NCBI GenBank assembly: GCA_013377075.1
Contig: JACABD010000017.1
Coordinates: 1 to 64,000, forward strand
Reading direction: 5' to 3'
Length of the DNA stretch: 64,000 nt
Source of the DNA: Geobacteraceae bacterium
Lineage (GTDB): Bacteria > Desulfobacterota > Desulfuromonadia > Geobacterales > DSM-12255
Below, piece by piece: positions 9,237 through 20,227 of this stretch. The notes below the pieces were generated by a model, which had not been told where the DNA came from, made no database searches, and saw nothing but the letters and a program-made list of their open reading frames with translations. Both the position numbers and the translations under genes were made by a program. Position 1 is the stretch's first letter. The number at the start of each line of letters is the position of its first letter.

Positions 9237-10931
9237 TTACATCTTCTCCGGAGCGGAAACACCAAGTATGGAAAGTGCATTTTTGAGCGTCTGCTTCACG
9301 GCAACAAGCAGATAAAGCCGAGCCAGGGTAAGATTTTTATCCTCACCGAGAACACGGTGCTTGGCATAAAAGCTGTGAAGCAGAGTAGCCATATCGTGAA
9401 GATAGGATGGTATCCGGTGGGGTTCAAGGTTTGCTGCCGCAGATTCTACTGTTTCCGGAAACGCAGCAACCTTCTTTAACAGATCAAGCTCCTCTGTTTC
9501 AGCAAGCAGAGCTATATGAACAGCACCAAGCAGAGGGTCAAGACCATTTTCTGTTGCTGACTCAAGGATCCTACTGATCCTTGCATGGGCATACTGAACA
9601 TAATAGACAGGATTGTCAGATGACTGGTCCTTGGCAAGATCTATGTCAAAGACTAGCTGGGAATCAGGCTTGCGCATAAGGAAGAAGTAACGGGTCGCAT
9701 CCCGTCCGACCTCGTCAATCAGATCCCTGAGAGTGACATAACTCCCTGCACGCTTGGAGATTTTGACCTCTTCTCCGCCGCGCATAACAGTAACCATCTG
9801 GTGCAGAAGATATTCCGGCCACCCCTTGGGGATACCTGCATCAAGAGCCTGAAGACCTGCTCTCACCCGTGTGATAGTGCTGTGATGGTCTGCACCCTGC
9901 TCATTGATAACCCGCACAAAGCCGCGCTCCCACTTGTTCAGGTGATAGGCAACATCAGGAACAAAATAGGTGTAGCCACCCTCTGACTTGCGCATGACCC
10001 TGTCCTTATCATCGCCGAAATCAGTGGTTTTCAACCAGAGTGCGCCACCCTCTTCGTAAGTATGGCCACTGGCAATGATCCGCTGCACGGTGCTGTCAAC
10101 AAGGCCATCTGAATAAAGGGATGATTCAAGGAAATAGTTGTCAAAGCCCACATCAAAGGCCTTCAGGTCGCTGTCCTGCTCCTGGCGCAAATATGCCACT
10201 GCATACTTTCTGATCTCTTCAAGGTTTTGTGGCTCAGCAGCAGCCGTAATCTCTCCGACAGACTCGGCTGCCAGATAGGAGTTTGCAAGCTCAATGATAT
10301 AACCGCCCTGGTAACCGTCCTGGGGCCAAGAGGTATCTGTCGGATCTAACCCTAGACAACGGGCCTGGACAGAAAGAGCAAGATTGGCAATCTGCTGACC
10401 GGCATCGTTATAGTAAAACTCGCGGGTTACGTCCCATCCGGCGGCATCAAGAAGACGGCAGAGCGTATCACCGATTGCAGCACCCCTGCCATGGCCGATA
10501 TGCAAAGGGCCTGTGGGGTTGGCACTGACAAACTCAACCTGAACCTTGTGGTTTGCACCAGTTTTGGAGTTGCCGTAGTTGGCACCTTCGGAAATAACAT
10601 CGGATAGACGCCCCTGCCAAAAAGCGGGCTTGAGGGTAAGATTTATAAATCCGGGGCCTGCTATATCGATTTTTTCAAAAATATCGCTCTGGTCTGCCAG
10701 TTGTCCGATGATTATCTCGGCAACTGCTCTAGGGGCTTTTCGTTCGACCTTTGCCAGCTGCATGGCAATGTTTGTTGCAAAATCACCATGGAGCGGATCA
10801 GCAGGAATCTCAATTACAACTGACTGGAAAGCTTCTGAAACAAGAAGACCAGATTGCCTGGCCCCTTCAAGCGATATTTGAATAATATTACGCAACTTAC
10901 TGCGAACTGACACTTTTTTGCTCCTTGTCAC
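9237..10931 (-). CDS. argS: Arginyl-tRNA synthetase (actual start may be slightly downstream of the called ATG)
   Basis: [21 protein letters not shown] and other class Ia ArgRS features. Confidence 0.97.
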   Translation of the reverse strand: MTRSKKVSVRSKLRNIIQISLEGARQSGLLVSEAFQSVVIEIPADPLHGDFATNIAMQLAKVERKAPRAVAEIIIGQLADQSDIFEKIDIAGPGFINLTLKPAFWQGRLSDVISEGANYGNSKTGANHKVQVEFVSANPTGPLHIGHGRGAAIGDTLCRLLDAAGWDVTREFYYNDAGQQIANLALSVQARCLGLDPTDTSWPQDGYQGGYIIELANSYLAAESVGEITAAAEPQNLEEIRKYAVAYLRQEQDSDLKAFDVGFDNYFLESSLYSDGLVDSTVQRIIASGHTYEEGGALWLKTTDFGDDKDRVMRKSEGGYTYFVPDVAYHLNKWERGFVRVINEQGADHHSTITRVRAGLQALDAGIPKGWPEYLLHQMVTVMRGGEEVKISKRAGSYVTLRDLIDEVGRDATRYFFLMRKPDSQLVFDIDLAKDQSSDNPVYYVQYAHARISRILESATENGLDPLLGAVHIALLAETEELDLLKKVAAFPETVESAAANLEPHRIPSYLHDMATLLHSFYAKHRVLGEDKNLTLARLYLLVAVKQTLKNALSILGVSAPEKM

Positions 10932-11079
10932 AATTTATATCATCTGATTCACAAGGCTGTTTCTTTATGGATACATCTCTTGAGAAATCGGGACATCTGG
11001 ATCCGCCATCCGAAATAGAGAAGCGCTTATTACATTTTTCACGCCACGCACATAGAACACAGCTTTGAACAGTTGTCAT
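10897..11079 (-). CDS. Small Cys-rich protein upstream of and overlapping argS
   Basis: 60 aa [20 protein letters not shown]...CPDFSRD; starts within 4 nt of the ftsB-like stop. Confidence 0.6.
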   Translation of the reverse strand: MTTVQSCVLCAWREKCNKRFSISDGGSRCPDFSRDVSIKKQPCESDDINCDKEQKSVSSQ

Positions 11080-11378
11080 TTTTTCTCCTGCTCTGCTTTT
11101 TTGGGTTCAATTGGAAACTGATAGATAATCTCGTTTTTGCGAACCATCCCAAAATCGCGTCTTGCTATACTCTCAAGGTAACGGCGGTCATTTTTAAGAG
11201 CATCAACCTCACGAACGAGCTTCTGATTCTCACCCTTTAACAGATCAAGTCTGCTCTGCACATCCTGTTTTTCACGGTTTAAGTGGTATATACGAAGAAG
11301 TCCCCTTTCACCGAAAATTGTGAAGAAGAGAATAAATGATATGCCGATTATCGGGATGATATACATCTTTCTCTGCAT
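11076..11378 (-). CDS. ftsB: Septum formation initiator (FtsB/DivIC-like)
   Basis: Short N-terminal TM, coiled coil, RRDFGMVRKNEIIYQFP C-terminal motif. Confidence 0.85.
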   Translation of the reverse strand: MQRKMYIIPIIGISFILFFTIFGERGLLRIYHLNREKQDVQSRLDLLKGENQKLVREVDALKNDRRYLESIARRDFGMVRKNEIIYQFPIEPKKAEQEKK

Positions 11379-11394
11379 GAAAACGCCGCTCCTC

Positions 11395-12324
11395 TTACAC
11401 CATAAGTGATGAGAAGTAGTCTATTGTCTTTTTCAGACCTTCTTCAACCGAAACAACAGGTTCCCAAGCGAGCTTTTCACCTGCAAGAGATATGTCGGGT
11501 TGACGCTGCTTCGGATCATCGGCAGGCAGTGGCTTAAATATGATTTTCGAACTGCTTCCTGTGAGGTTGATTATTTTTTCAGCAAACTCAAGGATAGTTG
11601 TCTCAGTAGGGTTGCCTAAGTTTACCGGGCCTATGAAGTTTTCACACCCCATCATCCTGACGATACCTTCAACAAGATCACTGACATAGCAGAAAGATCT
11701 TGTCTGGTTACCCTCGCCGTAAACAGTTATATCTTCTCCGCGAAGAGCCTGGGTGATGAAGTTGGAGACAACCCTTCCGTCATTTTCAGCCATCTTAGGG
11801 CCATAGGTATTGAAAATACGGATAATACGGACATCAACGCCGTTTTGACGATGGTAATCCATCATCAGTGTCTCGGCAACTCGCTTGCCTTCATCATAGC
11901 AGCTTCTGATGCCGATTGGATTAACATTGCCCCAGTAATCTTCGGTCTGCGGATGTATCTGTGGGTCACCGTAAACTTCTGAAGTTGAAGCCTGAAGGAT
12001 TCTTGCCCTGACACGTTTTGCCATACCGAGCATATTGATGGTACCCATGACGCTGGTCTTGACTGTCTTGACAGGGTTATACTGGTAATGAACAGGCGAA
12101 GCCGGGCAGGCAAAATTGTATATCCTGTCTACTTCGAGAAGGATCGGTTCAGTAATATCGTGCCTGATCAGTTCAAAGCTGTGATTGTCCAGCAAGTGGC
12201 TGATATTATTTTTGGTCCCGGTAAAGAAATTATCAAGACAGACAACCTCGTGCCCCTCACCAAGCAGCCTTTCGCAGAGATGTGAACCAATAAATCCGGC
12301 ACCACCGGTTACAAGTATCCTCAT
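11395..12324 (-). CDS. uxs: UDP-glucuronate decarboxylase (SDR family)
   Basis: [42 protein letters not shown] motifs. Confidence 0.92.
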   Translation of the reverse strand: MRILVTGGAGFIGSHLCERLLGEGHEVVCLDNFFTGTKNNISHLLDNHSFELIRHDITEPILLEVDRIYNFACPASPVHYQYNPVKTVKTSVMGTINMLGMAKRVRARILQASTSEVYGDPQIHPQTEDYWGNVNPIGIRSCYDEGKRVAETLMMDYHRQNGVDVRIIRIFNTYGPKMAENDGRVVSNFITQALRGEDITVYGEGNQTRSFCYVSDLVEGIVRMMGCENFIGPVNLGNPTETTILEFAEKIINLTGSSSKIIFKPLPADDPKQRQPDISLAGEKLAWEPVVSVEEGLKKTIDYFSSLMV

Positions 12325-13680
12325 CTATTTAACCACACCGGATATTGCGCTGCTGGAGCGGCCTAGGGGAATATAATCGAAACCCGCATCGAACATCCTC
12401 CCCGGTTTATAGAGGTTTCTACCGTCAATGACGACTGGATTTTTCAGTTCAGTAAGCATCCGGTCAAAATCAGGGGTCCGGTATTCGCTCCAGTCGGTGA
12501 TTATGACAAGAGCATCGGCACCGGCAAGTATCTCATACTGGTTATGGCTGTACTCAATCCGCTCGCCGAAAAACTTGCGAGCTTCCTTAAGGGCTTCTGG
12601 ATCATGAGCGCGAACTTTTGCACCTGCTGTAAGCAGATTTTCTATTATGGTAAGGGAAGGTGCTTCACGCATGTCATCGGTTCTTGGTTTGAAGGAGAGA
12701 CCCCAGCAGGCTACAGTCCTGCCGGCAAGGGGGGTTTTACTGCCATCTCCAAGCGCCTTGAGTACTTTGGTGGAAAGCAACTCCTTTTGCAGTTCATTAA
12801 CCTCTTCTACTGCCTTAAGAAGGAGAAAATCGTAGTCTGACTCTTCAGCAGTCTTGATTAGAGCTTTTACGTCCTTCGGGAAACATGAACCACCGTATCC
12901 GGGACCGGGGAAAAGGAAATCATAACCGATTCTGGAGTCTGACCCGATACCATCCCTGACAGCTGCAACATCAGCACCCATCCGCTCGCAAAGGTTTGCA
13001 ATCTGGTTCATAAAGGAGATGCGGGTGGCGAGCATTGCGTTTGCAGCATACTTGGTCATCTCCGCGCTGCGTATATCCATGACGATAAGCCGGTTATTCT
13101 TACGCATGAACGGCTCATAAAGCTCTTTCATTATTTCTGCGGTACGAACATTATCTGTACCGATAACAACCCTGTCAGGCTTCATGAAATCGTCGATTGC
13201 AGCCCCTTCTTTTAGAAACTCCGGGTTGGAGACTACATCGAATTCAATAGATACGCTGCGGGCATCAAGCTCTTCCTGAACTGCAGCACGGACTTTATCA
13301 GCAGTTCCAACCGGAACGGTCGACTTGTCGACAATAACTTTGAATCCTTGCATATGCCTGCCTATGCTTCTGGCTACACCAAGGACATATTTGAGATCAG
13401 CAGACCCATCTTCACCGGGAGGTGTGCCGACAGCTATAAAGTTAATAAGGGAGTTTTTAACTGCACTCTCAAGGTCAGTGGTAAAAGTCAGCCTACCTTC
13501 GGCACTGTTACGAAGAACCATTTCCTTCAGGCCAGGCTCATAAATAGGGATAATCCCCTGCTTAAGCCCTTCAATCTTAGCTTCATCTATATCCACACAG
13601 ACAACTGAGTTGCCGCTCTCTGCAAAACAGGCTCCGGCAACAAGTCCAACATATCCGCTTCCAATGACTGCAACCTTCAT
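12325..13680 (-). CDS. ugd: UDP-glucose 6-dehydrogenase
   Basis: [43 protein letters not shown] catalytic Cys motif. Confidence 0.95.
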   Translation of the reverse strand: MKVAVIGSGYVGLVAGACFAESGNSVVCVDIDEAKIEGLKQGIIPIYEPGLKEMVLRNSAEGRLTFTTDLESAVKNSLINFIAVGTPPGEDGSADLKYVLGVARSIGRHMQGFKVIVDKSTVPVGTADKVRAAVQEELDARSVSIEFDVVSNPEFLKEGAAIDDFMKPDRVVIGTDNVRTAEIMKELYEPFMRKNNRLIVMDIRSAEMTKYAANAMLATRISFMNQIANLCERMGADVAAVRDGIGSDSRIGYDFLFPGPGYGGSCFPKDVKALIKTAEESDYDFLLLKAVEEVNELQKELLSTKVLKALGDGSKTPLAGRTVACWGLSFKPRTDDMREAPSLTIIENLLTAGAKVRAHDPEALKEARKFFGERIEYSHNQYEILAGADALVIITDWSEYRTPDFDRMLTELKNPVVIDGRNLYKPGRMFDAGFDYIPLGRSSSAISGVVK

Positions 13681-13866
13681 TTATAGTCATCCTCCAAATA
13701 ATATCCTGATTTTATAACACAGCAAAGACGTACTTTACCAGACTTTTCAGGCATTAACGAGGTATCTGGAGAACCATCTTCAGTTATTTCAGAAAAATGA
13801 TTCAGGTGCAAAGCTTATAATTTACATACAACAAAAGCTCCAGTATATTTTCAAAAAAGGCTACCC

Positions 13867-14385
13867 ATGATACAAAACTCCCAATTCACTTATCGGCCCA
13901 TTGGCATCCTGCGATCACCATATTCGCGCCGCATTGACGCACCTCATCAAAGTACGATTGTTGAAGGGACTCAAACCGGGGATTTAGCACTGGCGACTCT
14001 GGAACTTGAGGATTGGCTGGACGAAAAAACCATTGAGGATTTAAGTGGCTTCGATAGAATCTGGCTTATCTTCGCCTTTCACCTTAGTGAAGGTTGGATA
14101 TCCTGCGTAAAACCGCCTCGGGGTGGGCCTAAGCGTGGGGTTCTTGCAACACGGTCACCCCATCGACCCAACTCTATAGGCCTTTCAGCCGTAGAGTTAA
14201 TACAGATTATAGGAAGAACGTTACACCTTAGAGGAGTTGATCTCCTTGATGGCACTCCGGTTCTGGATATAAAGCCCTATGTACCTTATGCAGACGCCTT
14301 TCCTGATTCTAAAGCAGGTTGGATAGATGAACTGGATGCAAAGTTGGGGCGCTATTACGCTCCAGGGCCTCGAAAACCAAGGTAA
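13867..14385 (+). CDS. trmO: tRNA (N6-threonylcarbamoyladenosine37-N6)-methyltransferase TrmO/TsaA family
   Basis: PIGILRSPYSRRIDAPHQ, TRSPHRPNSIGLS, GTPVLDIKPY motifs. Confidence 0.88.
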   Translation: MIQNSQFTYRPIGILRSPYSRRIDAPHQSTIVEGTQTGDLALATLELEDWLDEKTIEDLSGFDRIWLIFAFHLSEGWISCVKPPRGGPKRGVLATRSPHRPNSIGLSAVELIQIIGRTLHLRGVDLLDGTPVLDIKPYVPYADAFPDSKAGWIDELDAKLGRYYAPGPRKPR

Positions 14386-14402
14386 AAGGAGCTCCAGTGG
14401 CG

Positions 14403-15221
14403 CTAAAGGCCTGCCAATTGAAACCTGCGGGAAAGTGTTGCAAACTCGTCAAGGGAGAGTGTCTCCCCCCTTCTCTTCTCATCTATTCCTGATTCGGCAA
14501 GTATCAATCGCAGCTCCTCATCGGTTTCAACAAACTCAGCATGCTTCAGACAGTTCCAGAGAGTCTTTCTCCTTTGACCGAACGCCGCCTTGACAATACG
14601 CCTGAAGAGTCGCTCATCACCAACATCTACGCGAGGTGCTGGAAGCGCCCTAAAACGCAGAACAGCAGAATCGACCTTGGGGACAGGGTGAAATGAGCCT
14701 GGCTTGACAATCAATTCCCTTGTCACATCAAAATGAAGCCGGGTAAAAAGTGTCAGAATGCCGTATTCCTTGGTCGACGGGTGGGCTGTCAGGCGATCAC
14801 CGACCTCTTTTTGAAGCATCAGGTACAAATCGGAAAAGAGATCAGGAGTATCGAGGAACTTGATAAGCACCTGGGATGAGATATTGTAAGGGAGGTTTGC
14901 AGCGACCTTCCATCTTTTGGAAGAAATACCGGCAAGTAGCGGGCGCAGCTCGATCTTCAAAACATCGGCTTCAACTATATGGACCATGCTGTTTCCGACA
15001 AACTCTTTTGCCAGAAGAGGCGCAAGCCGGCGGTCAAGTTCAATAGCAACAACCGTAGCTCCGGACTCAACAAGCTCCTGCGTAATTGCCCCCTGTCCGG
15101 GACCTATTTCAAGAATGCAGTCATTTTCAGACGGAGCAACAAGGGAGATAATTCTGCTGACAACATTATTGTCAGTCAGAAAATTCTGACCGAGCATCTT
15201 TATTGCTTTGATTGCTTTCAA
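14403..15221 (-). CDS. rsmA: 16S rRNA dimethyladenosine transferase
   Basis: LGQNFLTDNNVV, ILEIGPGQGAITQEL, NLPYNISSQVL. Confidence 0.96.
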   Translation of the reverse strand: MKAIKAIKMLGQNFLTDNNVVSRIISLVAPSENDCILEIGPGQGAITQELVESGATVVAIELDRRLAPLLAKEFVGNSMVHIVEADVLKIELRPLLAGISSKRWKVAANLPYNISSQVLIKFLDTPDLFSDLYLMLQKEVGDRLTAHPSTKEYGILTLFTRLHFDVTRELIVKPGSFHPVPKVDSAVLRFRALPAPRVDVGDERLFRRIVKAAFGQRRKTLWNCLKHAEFVETDEELRLILAESGIDEKRRGETLSLDEFATLSRRFQLAGL

Positions 15222-16261
15222 TTGGTTTTTCCTTGTAGGTGAGCTGAAATCAGATCGAGCGACCAGGATGGCACTGCATCAAAATCGAGGGAAGACATCC
15301 CTTGTGACAGGTAATAATCCCCTGGAACCGCGATCATGGCGGCATTGTCAGCGCATAATGACGGAGAAGGGAAATAAATATTTACTCCGCTTTTTTGGGA
15401 GAACTGCTGCATGGCCCCGCGCAGACCGGAGTTACAGGCTACGCCGCCTGCCACTACGACTCTTTTAAAGCCGCTTCGCTTGACAGCCTCGGCTGTTTTG
15501 GCAACCAGCAGCTCGCAGACAGCGGCCTGGAAAGAGGCGGCAAGATCATTTATCTGGCTGTCCGGATGATTTTTAATATGTGTCAGTACGGCAGTTTTTA
15601 GACCACTGAAGCTGAAATTAAGACTTTTGTCATGGAGCAGCGGTCGGGGAAACCTTATGGATAGCGGATCGCCCTCTTTTGCCAGCCGGTCAATTACAGC
15701 TCCACCCGGATAAGAAATGCCAAAAAGCTTGGCAACCTTGTCAAAAGCTTCTCCGGCAGCATCATCAATAGTCTGGCCGACTGTCTGGTAATCACCTATC
15801 CCCTTCACCTCGTAGAGATGAGTATGTCCGCCAGAAACAACCAGGGCAATGAAAGGGAACTCAACCTCCTGCTCAAGCAGAATGGCAAGAAGATGTGACT
15901 CAATATGATTGACCCCCACAAGAGGAATCCGGCGTCCAAGAGCAATCCCTTTGGCAGTAGAGACCCCAACCAGTAGAGCCCCTATCAACCCGGGACCACG
16001 GGTGACAGCAACACCTTCGATATCAGCTATGGAATTACCCGCAGCAGCAAGCGCCTGCTCAATTACAGGCAGAATAGTCTCAAGATGCTGTCTGGAGGCA
16101 ATTTCCGGAACCACTCCACCATAAAATGCATGGGTATCTATCTGTGAAGAGACAATGCTGGAGAGAATCTTTCTGCCGTCCTGCACAACGGCGGCAGCAG
16201 TTTCATCACATGATGTTTCAATAGAAAGAAGCAGCATATTATTAGAGAAGGTTTGCGGCAA
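15218..16261 (-). CDS. tsaD: tRNA N6-adenosine threonylcarbamoyltransferase (likely start at internal MLLLSIETSCDET)
   Basis: SIETSCDETAAAVV, GVNHIESH, VVSGGHTHLY. Confidence 0.97.
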   Translation of the reverse strand: MPQTFSNNMLLLSIETSCDETAAAVVQDGRKILSSIVSSQIDTHAFYGGVVPEIASRQHLETILPVIEQALAAAGNSIADIEGVAVTRGPGLIGALLVGVSTAKGIALGRRIPLVGVNHIESHLLAILLEQEVEFPFIALVVSGGHTHLYEVKGIGDYQTVGQTIDDAAGEAFDKVAKLFGISYPGGAVIDRLAKEGDPLSIRFPRPLLHDKSLNFSFSGLKTAVLTHIKNHPDSQINDLAASFQAAVCELLVAKTAEAVKRSGFKRVVVAGGVACNSGLRGAMQQFSQKSGVNIYFPSPSLCADNAAMIAVPGDYYLSQGMSSLDFDAVPSWSLDLISAHLQGKTN

Positions 16262-17558
16262 GTTCAGCCAGCTCGGACCTTTCGCCTTTCATCATAGTCA
16301 CATGACCAGAGATTTTGAGCCCTTTAAGCCGTTCGACAAGGTATGTCAGACCGTTACTGGAGGCATCTACATAAGGATTATCAATCTGGTACGGGTCGCC
16401 GGTAAGAACAACCTTTGTCCCCTCTCCTGCCCTGGTTATGATGGTCTTGATTTCGTGGGGTGTCAGATTCTGAGCCTCATCAACGATCATGAACTGGTTA
16501 GGAATTGATCGGCCTCGAATATATGTAAGAGGCTCAATCTCCATGATCCCCATGGCAACAAGCTCCTTGTATCCCTTGCTGTGCCTCTTTTCGGCCTCGT
16601 GGCCGGAAAGAAGAAGCTCGACATTATCAAAAATCGGCTGCATCCACGGGGCAAGTTTCTCTTCGATATCTCCCGGCAGAAAACCGATATCCTTACCCAT
16701 GGGGAAGACGGGACGAGAAACAAGAAGACGGTTGTAGACATTCTCCTCGGCAACCTTGTGGAGCCCTGCTGCAATGGCCAGAAGGGTTTTGCCAGTACCT
16801 GCCTTGCCAACCAGCGTTACAAGTTTGATTGAGTCGTCAAGAAGGAGGTCTATGGCAAAAGACTGCTCACGATTTCTGGGAGATATGCTCCAGATGCCAT
16901 CTTTTCCGGTCTTTTTGAGCGGTATAACCCGCTCCTTTGCTTCGTCATAACGGCCTATGCCGGTATGATTGTGGTTTGCTTCATCATACAGTGTAACGAA
17001 CTGGTTGGGGAGTAGAGACTTAACACCGTCGAGCCATCCTTGGCCATGAAAACGATCGACCTGCTCAGCTGACATCGGAAGCTCTACAGAGCCTGTGTAA
17101 AGTTCCTCTATCTCAACCTTGTCAGATTCATAATCTTCAGCAACAAGCCCGATAGCATCCGCCTTTATGCGCAGGTTGGTATCCTTGGAAACAAGAATGA
17201 CAGGGCCTTCGCCGGCTTTTTGCTTGAGATCCATGGCAACACCCAGAATCCGGTTATCACCTTTTTCGCTATGAAGCCCGGGAGGAAGGGACTTGATGCA
17301 CTGCTCTTCATACACCTCAACCCTGAGAACGCCGCCGGACTCAAGATCGACTCCAGTTGATAGAGAGCCGGTAGTGCGAAGATTATCGAGAAGCCTGGAG
17401 ACATGGCGTGCATTTCTCCCGGTTTCGTTCATATCCTTTTTGAATTTATCGATCTCTTCAATCACCGTTATCGGTATAACTATCAGATTTTTTTCAAAAC
17501 GATAGAGCGCATGGGGATCGTGCAGGAGGACATTTGTATCAAGAACAAAAGTTTTCAT
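16242..17558 (-). CDS. PhoH-family ATPase with N-terminal PIN domain
   Basis: N-terminal FVLDTNVLLHDPHALYRF PIN; LVGKAGTGKTLLAIAAGL Walker A; IVDEAQNLTPHEIKTIITRAGEGTKVVLTGDPYQID. Confidence 0.93.
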   Translation of the reverse strand: MKTFVLDTNVLLHDPHALYRFEKNLIVIPITVIEEIDKFKKDMNETGRNARHVSRLLDNLRTTGSLSTGVDLESGGVLRVEVYEEQCIKSLPPGLHSEKGDNRILGVAMDLKQKAGEGPVILVSKDTNLRIKADAIGLVAEDYESDKVEIEELYTGSVELPMSAEQVDRFHGQGWLDGVKSLLPNQFVTLYDEANHNHTGIGRYDEAKERVIPLKKTGKDGIWSISPRNREQSFAIDLLLDDSIKLVTLVGKAGTGKTLLAIAAGLHKVAEENVYNRLLVSRPVFPMGKDIGFLPGDIEEKLAPWMQPIFDNVELLLSGHEAEKRHSKGYKELVAMGIMEIEPLTYIRGRSIPNQFMIVDEAQNLTPHEIKTIITRAGEGTKVVLTGDPYQIDNPYVDASSNGLTYLVERLKGLKISGHVTMMKGERSELAELAANLL

Positions 17559-17577
17559 TTATCTCTTCTTTTATGTT

Positions 17578-17850
17578 TTATTTGGCGTAAAGACGGATCT
17601 TCAGACCGGAGTTGGTAGCCAGAATCTTCACAAAATACTCATCACCTAAACGAGTTTTACCCTCAAGCACAACCTCCCCTTCACGATTGAGCGTAGCAAG
17701 AACGCTTTCAGGAGAATCCTTTATGGTAAATTCGGAAAAAACATTGGTCTTGTAGAGTTCCTGTCTGGTGACGGATCTTTCCGGTGCAATAGAACAACCG
17801 GCCAGAAACGAAACGGTTAAAAGACAGACAGAAATGAAGTTAATTTTCAT
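17578..17850 (-). CDS. Small putative lipoprotein of unknown function
   Basis: Signal peptide with lipobox VSFLAGCSIAPE. Confidence 0.6.
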   Translation of the reverse strand: MKINFISVCLLTVSFLAGCSIAPERSVTRQELYKTNVFSEFTIKDSPESVLATLNREGEVVLEGKTRLGDEYFVKILATNSGLKIRLYAK

Positions 17851-17867
17851 CTATTGTCTCCTACACT

Positions 17868-19010
17868 CTATGGTGCAGCAATCTGCTTCATTGCAGCTAT
17901 AAAACAGTCTATCTGGTCTTCAGTGTTGAAAGCGCCTGGACTTACCCTGACCGTTCCTTCAGGAAATGTACCTATAGTACGATGGGCAAGAGGGGCACAA
18001 TGAAGACCTACCCTTACTGAGATGTCGAAGTCCCTGTCAAGGGTATAGCCGATTACAGAAGAATCTACTCCGTTTAGTGTAAAGGATACCACAGAGCCTC
18101 TCAATTTAGCGATATCTGAATTGATCACCTTGATCCCGTTTATCGACAGGAGCCCTTCTATAAGCCGGTTGACAAGATTTATTTCCAGGTCATGTATAGC
18201 TGATACACCTGTTGATATAAGAAAGTCAGCACCTGCCTTAAGGCCGGCAATTCCTGCAATATTGTGAGTACCGCTCTCAAATCTCTCGGGCAGCTCAAGT
18301 GGTTGCGTAATCTCTGTGGAGCCACCGCCTGTACCTCCGACAATAAGCGGCTTAAGCTCAAGGCCTTCAACAATATAGAGAAAACCGGTACCCTGTGGAC
18401 CGTATATTCCCTTGTGACCAGGGGCAGCAAGTATATCGACATTCATTTTATCAATATCTAGCGGAATACTACCTGCACTTTGTGACGCATCAAGAAGAAA
18501 GGTTATCCCCCTTTCCTTGAGAACAGCTCCAATCTCTTCGGCAGGATTAATGGCGCCGGTTACATTGGAGCAGTGAGTCATGGCAACAAGCCGTGTCGCA
18601 GGGGTAAGTGCTTTAAGGATAGCGTCAACAGAGACGTATCCGTCACTGTCACCGCTGGCCCAGGTCAGATCCACACCTGCGTGGGACATCTCGTGAAGAG
18701 GCCTGGCAAGGGAGTTATGCTCCATGGTTGTGGTAACCACATGGTCGCCAGGCTTCAAAAAACCCTTCACTGCCAGATTGAGCGATTCTGTTGCGCTGTG
18801 GGTGATTATTAACCTGGAGGAGTCGGCAACACCTAAAAGTGTTGCCAGGGATTCCCGTGTCTCAAAAAGTATTCTGGAAGCGTCTAATGACTGCCTGTAG
18901 CCGCCCCGACTCGGTGAAACACCGACAGTCCTGATAACCCTGTCCATCTCGATATAGACATTTTCAGGCTTGGGAAATGTAGTCGCCGCGTTGTCAAGAT
19001 ATATGGACAT
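17868..19010 (-). CDS. Aminotransferase class V / cysteine desulfurase family protein
   Basis: MSIYLDNAATTFPKPENVY, APGHKGIYGPQGTGFLYI PLP-lysine region. Confidence 0.92.
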   Translation of the reverse strand: MSIYLDNAATTFPKPENVYIEMDRVIRTVGVSPSRGGYRQSLDASRILFETRESLATLLGVADSSRLIITHSATESLNLAVKGFLKPGDHVVTTTMEHNSLARPLHEMSHAGVDLTWASGDSDGYVSVDAILKALTPATRLVAMTHCSNVTGAINPAEEIGAVLKERGITFLLDASQSAGSIPLDIDKMNVDILAAPGHKGIYGPQGTGFLYIVEGLELKPLIVGGTGGGSTEITQPLELPERFESGTHNIAGIAGLKAGADFLISTGVSAIHDLEINLVNRLIEGLLSINGIKVINSDIAKLRGSVVSFTLNGVDSSVIGYTLDRDFDISVRVGLHCAPLAHRTIGTFPEGTVRVSPGAFNTEDQIDCFIAAMKQIAAP

Positions 19011-19029
19011 ATCCTTCCTTTATCATGAT

Positions 19030-20220
19030 CTACTGAAGATCAATCACCGGTTCAAGGGAGAGTGTGGGAGAAATATTAACTGATCCGGCTTTACTGCTAA
19101 ATAGGGTTTTTCTGACATCAGAACTGAGAGAAGTTCCAAACCAGTTCCCTCCGACATAAATACTTTCATCACCCAGATAGAGAATATTATATCCGCTGTT
19201 CCCGTAAATGGAATTCCCCCAGATTACGGCGAGATTATCATCCAACTGCATTCCAATCCTGTTGTCGAGAACCTGATTATTATTGAATTTAAGTAAAGAG
19301 CCCTTTATGAGTATTGCAGTCTCGGCATTTGACAGGAATCCGGACTTTTGCAGAGTGCCGTCACTACTGACAATAACAGCTGCTGCCTGATTGCCGGAAA
19401 ACAGAGATTTATCAATCCTGACATGTGATTTTTCAGCAAGTAATCCTGTCTGGGACGATGATGATATTTTCAGCTTTTCTGCAGAAAGGGATGATGACGC
19501 TAATGATACACCGACTCTGCACTTTTCAACAACCAGCGAATCTATATCGATTTCGCTTGAGAGAGAAACAAGGCCGGACAGGCATGTGGAAACTTTAGAA
19601 CTGTTGATTCGGGCAATTGAGTCGGTAAGCTTTATGGCGATTGAGGAGTCTGATATCTGTGTGCTCTTTATATCAAGTGATGATGACCGACTGAAAATTG
19701 CGGACTCTGCGCCCTGAATTTTAATCTGTTCAAAAATATTCTTTTTGGAAGAGGCGGTGAGAACAATTCCGTACCAGTCAGACGGCGCTGGCTCCATGTA
19801 AATGGATGAAAAAGAGACTGGCTGGTCACTGGTACCTTTAACCACGATCCTGCCGAGAACAGTAATACCTGAATCAGGATTGAACCTGACAATAGTACCG
19901 GGAAGGACGGTAAGTGTCGCCTGTGCAGCAACTGTGACCATCCCCTGAACAAGAACTGAGCCACTCCACTGCGTATCCTCGGAAATTGTCAGATAGCTGA
20001 ATCTGGAAGAGGCTGAAAAAGGAGCAATCGTCCTGGGAGGAGACACAAGCGGCATGTCAGTGACAGGCGTCTGTACTGAAACAGAAGTTTTTTGCGGCGA
20101 ATTTATCTGAATGGCTGGGGATTCGGATGAACAGGCATATTCTGGAGTGAATGCGAATAGAAGATTCGCAGCCAGAACAAACGGATATATATATCGTTTA
20201 AGACAGGACAACAGAACCAC
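19030..20220 (-). CDS. Secreted right-handed beta-helix repeat protein
   Basis: Signal sequence then repetitive Ser-rich beta-helix (PGTIVRFNPDSGITVLGRIVVKGTSDQPVSFSS). Confidence 0.75.
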   Translation of the reverse strand: MVLLSCLKRYIYPFVLAANLLFAFTPEYACSSESPAIQINSPQKTSVSVQTPVTDMPLVSPPRTIAPFSASSRFSYLTISEDTQWSGSVLVQGMVTVAAQATLTVLPGTIVRFNPDSGITVLGRIVVKGTSDQPVSFSSIYMEPAPSDWYGIVLTASSKKNIFEQIKIQGAESAIFSRSSSLDIKSTQISDSSIAIKLTDSIARINSSKVSTCLSGLVSLSSEIDIDSLVVEKCRVGVSLASSSLSAEKLKISSSSQTGLLAEKSHVRIDKSLFSGNQAAAVIVSSDGTLQKSGFLSNAETAILIKGSLLKFNNNQVLDNRIGMQLDDNLAVIWGNSIYGNSGYNILYLGDESIYVGGNWFGTSLSSDVRKTLFSSKAGSVNISPTLSLEPVIDLQ

Positions 20221-20227
20221 CCTTTAT

